From: Actinomycetes bacterium
GTDB taxonomy: Bacteria > Actinomycetota > Actinomycetes > Mycobacteriales > Mycobacteriaceae
NCBI GenBank assembly: GCA_029780675.1
Contig: JAKOYE010000119.1
Span: 17,002 to 81,001, forward strand
Reading direction: 5' to 3'
DNA: 64,000 nt
Below, piece by piece: positions 9,836-17,828 of the stretch. Positions within the stretch are counted from its first letter, which is position 1, and every line of letters begins with the position of its first letter. The notes beneath the pieces are model-generated. The model was given only the letters and a program-made list of their open reading frames with translations, had not been told where the DNA came from and made no database searches. A program made the translations under genes and the position numbers.

Positions 9836-11026
9836 TCAGACGTGTAGCGCGGGATCGCCTTGCGCCGATCCGCCCCAGTGCTCCGGTGGGTACTTGTTGA
9901 GCCAGTTCAGTTCGGTGCGGCCAGGGTTGGGCTCGTACCAGCCCTTGCCATTGAAAATGTGCGACACCGAGTCGAAGTACTCCTCGTACATGTCGGCGAC
10001 CCGGTCGAGGGAGAAATTGCGCTCGGCCCAGGTCCGGCAGTTCACCGGGTCGATGTTGCCGATGTTGTTGGCCGCCCAGATGAACTGTTCGAAGGTGCGG
10101 CAACGGTACCCGGTGATGCCGTGCAGGTTGTACTCGGCGAACGCGCCCCAGTCGGTGCTGATCACCGGCGTGCCCGACAGCATCGCCTCGATCTGAACAC
10201 CGCAGAACGGCTCAAGAAATGTCGACGGCGTCAGCACCGCCTTCGCCTTGGACAGGAGCTTGCGGCGCTCGGCCGGCCCGACGGCGCCGAGAAGCGTTGC
10301 GAACTCCGACGGGTCGGTGTCTATCTCGTGGCCGGTCAGCCCGCCCGCACCGGCGATGAGCAGCTTGCCCCCAATATCGCGAACGACCTGCAGGGCGATG
10401 TGAATGCCCTTGCCGGAGTTCACCCGGCCGAGGAACAGGAAGTAGTCGTCCTTCTCGGCGCAGTAGTCGAAATCGTCGAGATCGAAGTAGTTGGGGATCA
10501 CCGCGTCGTACCACATGTCATTGGCGCCGCTGGCGACGTTGTCCATGCCGCGGTAGACGTGCAGCGTCGAGTAGGACTCGAAGACTCGGAAGCGCGCGAA
10601 TCCGCCGTGCGGGTAGCCGATGCCGGGTTCGACGATGATCATGTCGGAGTGCGCCTCGGCGACCGGCTGGTGGTTGGCGCCGAAGGTACAGAGCAGGAAA
10701 TCCCCCGGTTGCTTGCGCTTGCCGATCTCCTCGATGGCCCGGCTGAAGAATTTCCGGTAGGCGTGGTCGCCGAAGCTGTAGGTGGGCCAGCCCTGGGTGC
10801 GCCAGTCGTGGCCGGGGTAGCTGATCGCCAGGTCTTCGTCGTTGGTGATACCGACGTTCTCGGTGCACTCGACGGTGGAGTCCTCGTGGCCATAGTGGAT
10901 GACGGTGTGGCCGCGGGACGTCAGCATCTTGCCCAGTTTCACGACCTTCTGCGTGAAAGCGCACGACGAGTACTCCGGCACAGAAACGGCATGTGGAACC
11001 GCGAGGATGTGAAATCGGTACGACAC
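9836..11026 (-). CDS. GT4-type glycosyltransferase
   Basis: About 396 residues with a GT-B fold. The C-terminal half has the GT4 donor-binding pattern: DDYFLFLGRVNSGKGIHIAL, KLLIAGAGG, then STFLEPFCGVQIEAMLSGTP, which contains the E-x7-E motif, and VISTDWGAFAEY. The N-terminal acceptor domain begins ILAVPHAVSVPEYSSCAFTQ, matching the usual GT4 opening glycine loop only loosely. I start at the GTG at 11026, preceded by a GAGAAAG ribosome-site-like stretch; a longer reading to 11125 adds sequence with no family resemblance. Probable role: transfer of a sugar to an envelope glycan or glycolipid, perhaps one later acylated by the neighbouring AT3/SGNH protein. No matching gene is known to me at this place in M. 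tuberculosis. Confidence 0.82.
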   Translation of the reverse strand: MSYRFHILAVPHAVSVPEYSSCAFTQKVVKLGKMLTSRGHTVIHYGHEDSTVECTENVGITNDEDLAISYPGHDWRTQGWPTYSFGDHAYRKFFSRAIEEIGKRKQPGDFLLCTFGANHQPVAEAHSDMIIVEPGIGYPHGGFARFRVFESYSTLHVYRGMDNVASGANDMWYDAVIPNYFDLDDFDYCAEKDDYFLFLGRVNSGKGIHIALQVVRDIGGKLLIAGAGGLTGHEIDTDPSEFATLLGAVGPAERRKLLSKAKAVLTPSTFLEPFCGVQIEAMLSGTPVISTDWGAFAEYNLHGITGYRCRTFEQFIWAANNIGNIDPVNCRTWAERNFSLDRVADMYEEYFDSVSHIFNGKGWYEPNPGRTELNWLNKYPPEHWGGSAQGDPALHV

Positions 11027-11131
11027 GTAAGCGAACTTTCTCTCAGCGTGTGAGGCTCCCCCACGGAGGACGAGGTTACCCTGGCACCCCGCGTCTGACG
11101 GCGTCGCCCACCGGTGCGACGGCACCGTGTA

Positions 11132-12229
11132 TCAATCCGAAAGCAAATTGCCCGTTCTGCTCTCCAGCGGAATCTCTCCGGCGATCTTGCCGATCACCCG
11201 TCCCGGCCAGGCATAAGGCTGGCTATGGCGAGCAAAGAGCCGCCCGTCGGTCTCGGCCCGCAATTCCGTCTCGTCGCCGAGCGGATCGATCACCGTGGCG
11301 ACGAGATCGCCCTTGCGGACCCGATCGCCCAGCCGACGGTCATAGACGACGAGCCCTGCGACCGGCGAGCGCACTTGCGCCATCGCCGTCAGCGCCGTGG
11401 CGCGGCAGGACAAGCGGGGGTGCCCGCCCGACCCGTCGACAAACCCGCGTCCCTGCAACATGCGCAGCAGTGCGGTGGCTTGCTCAGCTGCGCGTTCGGG
11501 AATGACATCGTCATTGCTGCCCATTTCCAGCGTCGCGGCGAGGCAGGCCGGCGGAATGGGCAGGCCGGGATGGTTCGCGGCAAGCGACCACCATGGACCG
11601 GCGCAGGCCTCATCGAAGGGGGAGCCGCCCGACAACTCTGACAGCAGCACCGCCCGCGCATCGATCGCCGAGGCGATGTCTTCGGCCGCCGGCCATAGCG
11701 CCGGGCCGACATACATGTGCGGCTCGGCCTCGTTGTCGGCGTGCAGATCGAGCACGAGGTCGGCGTCATGGGCGAGCGTCAGCAACCTGTGGCGCAGATG
11801 AGCCAGTGCGCCATCCGGCTGCATCGCCGCAAGCCGAGCGGACATCGCGGCCCGGATCGTTTCAACGTTCGCTGCCGCGTCCGGCCCCAGCGACAGGCTT
11901 CCGAGGTCCGACAGATCGGCATAGTTCCGGTTGAAGTTTTCTCCGGTGCCGGTTTCGATCCGACCGGACACGAAGCTGGTTTCGGTCTGCGCCAGGCCGA
12001 TCGGGTTTGCCTGCGGCACCAGCAGGATTTCACCGTGGACGCCGCCGTGAGCTTCCGCTTCGGCCAGATGCCCGGCCAGAATTCGCAAGACCAGCATGCC
12101 GGGGAACTCGTCGGCATGCAGTCCAGCCTGCAGATAGGCCTTCTTACCCGCCCCCGTCCCGGCCGCACCGAAGCGCAGCACGGTCAGGCGATGTGGTGAG
12201 CCCGGCAGATCGTGGTGTTCGCGCAGCAC
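11132..12229 (-). CDS. Zinc metallopeptidase of the AstE/aspartoacylase-M14 family; candidate cyanophycin-dipeptide hydrolase
   Basis: 365 residues. The zinc ligands are visible as LQAGLHADEFPG (His38, Glu41) and VLDLHADNEAEPH (His near 160), and the catalytic Glu is in ATLEMGSNDD near 235. A C-terminal beta-sandwich (about 275-345, with RSPVAGLVVYDRRLGDRVRKGD) resembles the lid domain of succinylglutamate desuccinylase/aspartoacylase proteins. The family hydrolyses amide bonds on acidic amino acids. As last gene of the cyanophycin cluster it is a good candidate for splitting beta-Asp-Arg dipeptides released by cyanophycinase. An enzyme called CphZ has been reported for that step and, as I recall, is a zinc peptidase. 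Alternatives are N-succinyl- or N-acyl-amino acid deacylation. Family confidence is high; substrate is inference from neighbours. Confidence 0.85.
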   Translation of the reverse strand: MLREHHDLPGSPHRLTVLRFGAAGTGAGKKAYLQAGLHADEFPGMLVLRILAGHLAEAEAHGGVHGEILLVPQANPIGLAQTETSFVSGRIETGTGENFNRNYADLSDLGSLSLGPDAAANVETIRAAMSARLAAMQPDGALAHLRHRLLTLAHDADLVLDLHADNEAEPHMYVGPALWPAAEDIASAIDARAVLLSELSGGSPFDEACAGPWWSLAANHPGLPIPPACLAATLEMGSNDDVIPERAAEQATALLRMLQGRGFVDGSGGHPRLSCRATALTAMAQVRSPVAGLVVYDRRLGDRVRKGDLVATVIDPLGDETELRAETDGRLFARHSQPYAWPGRVIGKIAGEIPLESRTGNLLSD

Positions 12230-12247
12230 GGGTCTAGTCGGCCTGTC

Positions 12248-12679
12248 TCACTCGGCTTGCGGAGCGTCTGACTGGGCCTCAGTCTGGGGAGCGTCTGACT
12301 GGGCAGCGTCCGTCTCGGGAGCCTCCGACGGGGGCGTCTCCGTCTCGGGAGCCTCCGTCCCACCGGTCGGGAACACGAACATCTCCGTCTCGTAGTAGGC
12401 CGCGCAGGCGGTATGCAGACGAGCCTTCAGCTTGCCCTCCGCTGCCAGGGCTCCTTCGACCAGATGGTTGCTGGGGGGCATGTCACGCAGTTCGATCCCG
12501 TGCTCGTCGAGAAAGGCCGTCACGCCGGCCTCGCCCAGGTCCGGTAGCTCCATGGCGGCTTCGATGACCGCGAACGGTGAGGTTTGAGCACGGACATCGG
12601 CGGCGATTGCCGGTGCGATTGCCGCCGTGTTCTCCGCATCGGAAAGCAGGGTGATCAGGGTGGTCCCGTCGAAATACAT
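12248..12679 (-). CDS. PIN-like domain protein with acidic repeat tail, degenerate active site
   Basis: About 143 residues. The first hundred resemble a VapC-type PIN domain: MYFDGTTLITLLSDAEN (first acidic residue), PFAVIEAAMEL (second), then AFLDEHGIELRDMPPSNHLV and AAYYETEMFVFPTGG. The aspartate normally found in the GDCFAYALA segment is replaced (TACAAYYE), so nuclease activity is doubtful. The last 36 residues are an Ala/Pro/Glu/Asp/Thr/Gln tail built of short repeats (SEAPETD, SDAPQTEA, SDAPQAE). I chose the ATG at 12679, eight codons inside the longest reading, because GAAAGGA lies about ten bases before it; the ATG at 12703 overlaps the cyanophycinase stop as ATGA and is the alternative. 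No antitoxin gene is next to it. Its role in the cyanophycin cluster is unknown. Confidence 0.65.
   Translation of the reverse strand: MYFDGTTLITLLSDAENTAAIAPAIAADVRAQTSPFAVIEAAMELPDLGEAGVTAFLDEHGIELRDMPPSNHLVEGALAAEGKLKARLHTACAAYYETEMFVFPTGGTEAPETETPPSEAPETDAAQSDAPQTEAQSDAPQAE
12250..12360. repeat. Short imperfect tandem repeats encoding the acidic tail of the PIN-like protein
   Basis: Two DNA repeat families are visible. A unit reading GGAGCGTCTGACTGGGC occurs twice between about 12286 and 12306 and upstream near 12257, and GTCTCGGGAGCCTCCG occurs twice between about 12312 and 12358. They encode the SDAPQ and ETEAPE-type units of the protein tail. Their near identity at DNA level suggests recent slippage expansion. 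Confidence 0.6.
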
Positions 12680-12699
12680 AACTGTGCGTCCTTTCAGGA

Positions 12700-14934
12700 T
12701 CATCCGTGCCGATCACGGATGCTTTCGATATCGAGATGGCCGGTGCCATCCCCATCAGAGCTGTAGAGCAGGGCGATATGTGCTTCGTGTGTGACACCAG
12801 GCGCGGTCACCGGCCCGGCATCTCCGATGCAGTCCTCGATCAGTTCGGCGACCAACGTGTCCAGAACGACCGCGGAATTGGTGGCCGGCGCGAGTCGGGT
12901 GACGGTCCCGGCCGCCATATCGATGACGTCCCCCGGACCGGCGAGGCACAGCCTGGTGTCGGGCGCGATGAAATCGTCTCCGGCAAGCTCGGTTTTGAGC
13001 GTGTCGATCTCGACCAGGACGGCGCCGTGCGCGCCGATCGCGGTGAGTTGGCTGTTGTCGTGATTGGCGATGACGCCGCTGTCTTCCAGTAGGCCGAGCC
13101 CGAACCGTACCCCTTCCTCGGCGCAGGCGACGGCAAGTCGACCGAGCCGGCGCGACGACGACAGCTTTTGGTCGACGATGGCGGCGCCGAACAATCCCAG
13201 CCCCTCCTGGATCACCAATCCGCGCCGTCCCATATCCGAGGCAATGCCGAAGCGCAGCGCCTCGTAGGACGTGCCGCCGCCGATCATGAAGCCGGACAGT
13301 GCCGAGGCCGCGCCGCCGACCCCGACGATCATCGCGCCGGCCGCCCGCGCCCGCGCAATGGCCATCAGCAGCGGTGTGATCTCGCCGCGGTAGAGCAAGC
13401 ATTCCACCAGCCGGATCTGGTTACCCCCGGTCAGGACGATGGTCCGCAGGGCGGCGATCTGCTCGATCAGCGCTTCGTCGCGCATCAGGCGGTCGACATT
13501 GTCGATGGTGACGCCGAGGTCGACGGCCTCGACGCCCTGGCTGCGCAAGGCGTCGATATAGTCGCGCGCGGCCGCGCGCGGCTCGGAGGACGCCGCGGCA
13601 AGCACACCCACCGGCCCCTCGCACCGCGACGCCAGTTCGCTCAGCAGTGCACCGCTGCGGTCGAGTGGCGCCGAGCCCAGCATCATCACGCGTGCCTGCG
13701 GTCCCGGCTTCACCCCGTAGTCACGCGACAGCGCCGCCCGCCGGGTCTCTGCCAGTTGCGCGGCATTGAGCTGACGGGTCTGCATGCTGGCCCGAAAATC
13801 CACCGCCGTCATGCGGAAGTCACGCCCGGCGCCAGGAATGTAGGCGACCGCACGGCCGCCCTTGCGGGAGATCTCGACGCTGGTGGCATAACCCGCCCTG
13901 GGCTCGACCGCACGGGCGCGATCCATCGGATAGTCCTCGGGATCCCCCAGCACCAGTCGCGCCACCAGGTCGTAGAGCGTGTAGGCGCCGAAGACGTTGC
14001 GGAGCGACCGGGCGGGGGCGTTATAGGTGATGTCACGCTGGGTCACCGGCCGCTTGCCCGGGCCGGGCAGAACCTCGCCGGTTTCCAGGTCACAGCTGTC
14101 ACCGTTGTCCGCATAGCTGAAGACGATGTTCTCGATCAGCCTGTTGTCGGGGTCGGCTCTCGCCTGCTGGAGGTCGAAGACGAAGACGCCGTATTCGCCG
14201 ATGATCCGGGCCACCTTGCCCTCGACGAACAATGCAGTGTTCTCGTCGATACCGAAGCCGCGCTTCGTACCGGACGCCTGCATGCCGACGACCATCCGGC
14301 CGAACCGGCCGCGCTTGATGAAATGCTGGTCGACAATGCCCCACGGAAAGAAGCCGAGCCCGGGCGCCAGCAGCATTCCGGGCTGGTCCGCATCGCCGAC
14401 CACACCGTAGGTCGCGGCTTCCAGCGATGTGCCGCCGGAGAACATCACCTCGGACATGATGGCGGCGCCGGCGCTCGAACCGGCGATCAGCGAACCGCTG
14501 CGATGCGCTTTGCGGATCGCCTTGAGCACCCGGCTCTCCCTGCCGTACGGCGCCAGCGCCCCGGTGATCAGGGCCTGGTCGCCGCCGGTGAAGTAGACGC
14601 TGCCGTAGTCCGCGACGAGATCCGCGATCGCCTTGTTCTGCGCGGCCCCGATCGCCCCGGAGCCGTGAACCCCGGCCAGGACCGCATCGAAACCGTAGGC
14701 CCGAAACACGCCGACGGTCTCAGCGCCGACCTCGTCGGGCACCGACGACGCCGTGGCGAAGACGACGATCCTTCCGCCGGAAAGACGGTGCATCTCGTCA
14801 TAGATGGCGGCGTTGTCATCCTCCAACCGGCCGCCGATGATAGCCAGTTTCGGGTGTCGCATCCGACGGTGGGCCGGGGCCGATTGCTGCTCCCGACGAT
14901 GAGCCAAGGGGAATATGCCACGTCTCCCTGTCAT
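12700..14934 (-). CDS. cphB: Double-domain cyanophycinase (S51 family), second copy without nucleophile
   Basis: 744 residues made of two cyanophycinase-like domains; single-domain enzymes are about 270-300. Domain 1 (about 28-300) starts PKLAIIGGRLEDDNAAIYDE and has the nucleophile elbow IAGSSAGAAIMSEVM near residue 150, matching the GTSAGA of serine cyanophycinases, plus FSGGTSLEAATYG and FFPWGIVDQHFIKRGRFGRM. Domain 2 (about 415-700) repeats the plan: VLTGGNQIRL, IVGVGGAASALSGFM, GGGTSYEALRFG, GLFGAAIVDQKLSSSRRLGRL. There the catalytic Ser aligns with Gly, so it is probably non-catalytic. A linker of about 100 residues separates them. The ATG at 14934 overlaps the cphA stop (ATGA). A second in-frame ATG before RHPKLAIIGG (about 14862) is another possible start. 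Expected reaction: exo-cleavage of cyanophycin to beta-Asp-Arg. Confidence 0.88.
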   Translation of the reverse strand: MTGRRGIFPLAHRREQQSAPAHRRMRHPKLAIIGGRLEDDNAAIYDEMHRLSGGRIVVFATASSVPDEVGAETVGVFRAYGFDAVLAGVHGSGAIGAAQNKAIADLVADYGSVYFTGGDQALITGALAPYGRESRVLKAIRKAHRSGSLIAGSSAGAAIMSEVMFSGGTSLEAATYGVVGDADQPGMLLAPGLGFFPWGIVDQHFIKRGRFGRMVVGMQASGTKRGFGIDENTALFVEGKVARIIGEYGVFVFDLQQARADPDNRLIENIVFSYADNGDSCDLETGEVLPGPGKRPVTQRDITYNAPARSLRNVFGAYTLYDLVARLVLGDPEDYPMDRARAVEPRAGYATSVEISRKGGRAVAYIPGAGRDFRMTAVDFRASMQTRQLNAAQLAETRRAALSRDYGVKPGPQARVMMLGSAPLDRSGALLSELASRCEGPVGVLAAASSEPRAAARDYIDALRSQGVEAVDLGVTIDNVDRLMRDEALIEQIAALRTIVLTGGNQIRLVECLLYRGEITPLLMAIARARAAGAMIVGVGGAASALSGFMIGGGTSYEALRFGIASDMGRRGLVIQEGLGLFGAAIVDQKLSSSRRLGRLAVACAEEGVRFGLGLLEDSGVIANHDNSQLTAIGAHGAVLVEIDTLKTELAGDDFIAPDTRLCLAGPGDVIDMAAGTVTRLAPATNSAVVLDTLVAELIEDCIGDAGPVTAPGVTHEAHIALLYSSDGDGTGHLDIESIRDRHG

Positions 14935-17693
14935 GTCTCTCTGGCATTCGCCGGAACGAGCAGCACTCCGCGATCATCCGAGGCGAGAACGAAGCCATCG
15001 GGAACATCGAAGTTGGATGCCGCCAAGCGCTTTGATACGGGCTCGGGCCCAGGCGCGGTGAACTTCGGAGTGAAGTGAACGATCTGCTTCCAGCCGCGGG
15101 TAATCGCCTCGCAGAAGAACAACACCAGATCGTCGGGTCGGGCCTGTGCGAGCGCCGTATCGAGAGCCTTGTTCTCCTCTTCGACGATGGTGATCGCATC
15201 GGGCGCGACTCCCTCGGCGATCAGGGCAGCCCGCATCAGCTTCGGGATCTCGTCGGGTCCGCGATCGCGCAGATTGTCGTCGCGGTGGCAGATGTAAGTG
15301 TCGAAATGGCCGGCGACTTTCGCCGCGATCGCCGCCACGTCCTCGTCGCGCCGATCGCCCGGGCAGGTCACGCCGACGATCCGGCGCCCGCGCGGCTTGA
15401 GTCGGTCGACCACATCCACCACGGCGCCCACCGCCGCCTCGTTGTGCCCGTAATCGAGGATCACCCGGAAACCATGTTCATCGAACACATTCATCCGGCC
15501 GGGGCTCTGGAAGAAGCTGTTATCGAAGGTGCGCAGTCCGGTGCGGACTTGATCGAGTGTCTTGCCGAGCGCATAGGCCATACCGGCGGCGAACATGGCG
15601 TTCTCGACGTTGTGCAGTGCCTTGCCCTCCAGTGTCGCCGGGATGAGGTGGGTCCACATCAGCGGCATCTGCCTGCCGTTGTCGTAGATCACGATCTGGT
15701 CGCCGTTGAGCCCCTGCTCAAGAACTATCGCGGGCTTGCCGAGTCGGATGTGTTCGCGAACCAATTCATGCTCGGGGTTGCGTGTCACGTACATGACCTG
15801 CCTGGCGGGCGAGAAGGCCGCCATCTTCAGGGTCTGCTCGTCATCGGCGTTCAACACCACCGTGCCGCGGGTGACTTCGGCGACGACCCGCTTCACCCGG
15901 GCAAGGGCGTCCAGGGTGTTGACGCCGCCCAGGCCCAGATGGTCCGAAGAGACGTTCAGCACCGCGCCCACATCGCAGAAGTTATAGCCAAGGCCGGAGC
16001 GGACGATACCGCCGCGGGCCGTCTCCAGGACCGCGATGTCGACCGAGGGATCGCGCAGCACCATATTGGCCGACAGCGGCCCGGTCATATCTCCCTTGAC
16101 GGTCACGTTGCCGTCGATCACGACGGCGTCGGTCGAGGTCTGACCCACGACATGACCCGCCATTTTCAGGATGTGCGCCAGCATGCGCGAACACGTGGTC
16201 TTGCCGTTCGTTCCGGTCAGTGCGGCGATGGGAACGCGCGCTTGGGTTCCCGGCGGGAAGAGCATGTCCATGATCGCCCCGCCCACGTCTCGGGGCGTGC
16301 CCTCAGAAGGCGCGATATGCATGCGCAGGCCGGGTCCCGCGTTGATCTCGCAAATGCCGCCACCGGTCTCGCGATAGCTCTTGGTGATATCGGTGGTCAG
16401 GAAATCCACCGCGCCGACATCGAGCCCGATCGCCAGGATCGCCCGTTCGGCCATCAGCTTGTTGTCGGGATGGATGGTGTCGGTGACATCCACCGCTGTG
16501 CCGCCCGTCGAGATGTTCGCGGTCTTGCGCAGATACACCTCCTCGCCCTCGGCGGGGACGGACTCTGCGGTGTAACCCTTCTCCTCAAGCAAGTCCTTGG
16601 CCTGATCATCGAGCTCGAGCCGGGTCAGAACGTTCTCATGTCCGACGCCGCGGCGCGGATCCTGATTGACGATGTCCACCAGTTCGGCGATGGTGTGGCG
16701 CCCGTCGCCCTTCACATGCCCCGGCACCCGGCGCGCGGCGGCGACGAGCTGGCCGTTGACCACCAGAAGCCGGTGGTCGTCGCCGCGCAGCATGGTCTCC
16801 ACCACCACGGCCGATCCTTCGGCATCAGCGGTCTCGAAGGCGGCGGCGATGCCGTCCTCGGAGGTGATGTCGACCGTCACGCCCCGGCCATGATTGCCGT
16901 CGAGCGGCTTGACGACCACGGGATAACCGATGCGTTCGGCCGCCCCGATCGCCTCATCCACGCTGTAGACCAGTCGCTGCTTCGGCGCGGGAAGCCCGAG
17001 GTCGGCGAGGAGGCTGTTGGCGAGATTCTTGTCCGACGCGATTTCGACGGCGATGTGGGAGGTCTTCGAGGTCAGGGCCGCCTCGATCCGCTGCTGGTAC
17101 TTGCCCTGGCCGACCTGGATCAGGCTGGCGTTGTTGAGCCGGTATACCGGAATGTCGCGGGCCTGGGCCGCGCGCACCAATTCCATGGCGGAGGGCCCCA
17201 GGGAACGCCTTTCGGCATAGTCCAGGAAATCATCGACGTCGCTGTCAAGGACTTGGTCGAGGTCTCCAAGCTCCTCCTCGGGATCCTGAGCGTGTCGGGC
17301 GATGGCCGCGAGCATGTCGCAGGCAACCTCGCCGGCTTCGATACCGATGTCCTCATGGCCATAGCTGTAGAACACCTCGACGACGTCGGGATCCTCCGTC
17401 GGCCCCGACCACGCCAAGGTGCCGTCGATACCGGCGGCATGCTGAAGCGCCAGAGCCAGCTTTCCGACCAGATCGCCAACGGATAGCGCCTCGCCGGCGC
17501 GCAATGTGGTGAGCCACTCGGCCTGTTCGCGCGCTAGCCCCGGCAGCACCGCCGCCAATCTGTCGATCACGCCCGCTCCCAGATGCTTGAGGGATTCGGC
17601 ATAGCTCGGCTTGACGTCCAGCTTGAGCCGGATCACGGCCTCCCGGGCGTGAACGTTCGGACCGACATAAACCGAAAGCGAGTCGATATCCAT
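14931..17693 (-). CDS. cphA: Cyanophycin synthetase
   Basis: 920 residues with the three-part plan of CphA1. The N-terminal domain (starts MDIDSLSVYVGPNVHAREAV, keeping the GPN seen in family members) runs to about 215. The ATP-grasp domain follows with GYPVVVKPLDGNHGRGVTV near residue 261, a hallmark of CphA, and CEINAGPGLRMHIAPSEG near 455. From about 480 there is a Mur-ligase domain with the P-loop ALTGTNGKTTCSRMLAHILK and NVENAMFAAGMAYALG. The enzyme extends a poly-Asp chain and attaches Arg to each side chain with ATP. A GAGGA lies a few bases before the ATG. The gene overlaps the cyanophycinase and follows a permease by 135 bases. Cyanophycin genes are not part of the usual mycobacterial set at this site. 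It could make a variant polymer (for example with Lys), which sequence alone cannot exclude. Confidence 0.95.
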   Translation of the reverse strand: MDIDSLSVYVGPNVHAREAVIRLKLDVKPSYAESLKHLGAGVIDRLAAVLPGLAREQAEWLTTLRAGEALSVGDLVGKLALALQHAAGIDGTLAWSGPTEDPDVVEVFYSYGHEDIGIEAGEVACDMLAAIARHAQDPEEELGDLDQVLDSDVDDFLDYAERRSLGPSAMELVRAAQARDIPVYRLNNASLIQVGQGKYQQRIEAALTSKTSHIAVEIASDKNLANSLLADLGLPAPKQRLVYSVDEAIGAAERIGYPVVVKPLDGNHGRGVTVDITSEDGIAAAFETADAEGSAVVVETMLRGDDHRLLVVNGQLVAAARRVPGHVKGDGRHTIAELVDIVNQDPRRGVGHENVLTRLELDDQAKDLLEEKGYTAESVPAEGEEVYLRKTANISTGGTAVDVTDTIHPDNKLMAERAILAIGLDVGAVDFLTTDITKSYRETGGGICEINAGPGLRMHIAPSEGTPRDVGGAIMDMLFPPGTQARVPIAALTGTNGKTTCSRMLAHILKMAGHVVGQTSTDAVVIDGNVTVKGDMTGPLSANMVLRDPSVDIAVLETARGGIVRSGLGYNFCDVGAVLNVSSDHLGLGGVNTLDALARVKRVVAEVTRGTVVLNADDEQTLKMAAFSPARQVMYVTRNPEHELVREHIRLGKPAIVLEQGLNGDQIVIYDNGRQMPLMWTHLIPATLEGKALHNVENAMFAAGMAYALGKTLDQVRTGLRTFDNSFFQSPGRMNVFDEHGFRVILDYGHNEAAVGAVVDVVDRLKPRGRRIVGVTCPGDRRDEDVAAIAAKVAGHFDTYICHRDDNLRDRGPDEIPKLMRAALIAEGVAPDAITIVEEENKALDTALAQARPDDLVLFFCEAITRGWKQIVHFTPKFTAPGPEPVSKRLAASNFDVPDGFVLASDDRGVLLVPANARET

Positions 17694-17828
17694 TGGGCAT
17701 CCTCATCAAGCGTCGGGCATCTGCACACGAGAGCGAGGTCGGGCTTCAACCGCGCCAGTGGTCGAGCGTATTTCAACACGCGGGGCGATCATCCGCAGTA
17801 CGGGATTATCGCCACACGCTCACAATCT

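Noticed and set aside
12248..12703. VapBC toxin-antitoxin module
   Set aside because: Only a PIN-like protein is present, with a lost acidic residue and no adjacent antitoxin gene.
15075..17486. An 803-residue plus-strand reading frame opposite cphA
   Set aside because: Antisense shadow of a gene with strong domain motifs; the translated sequence has no recognisable fold pattern.
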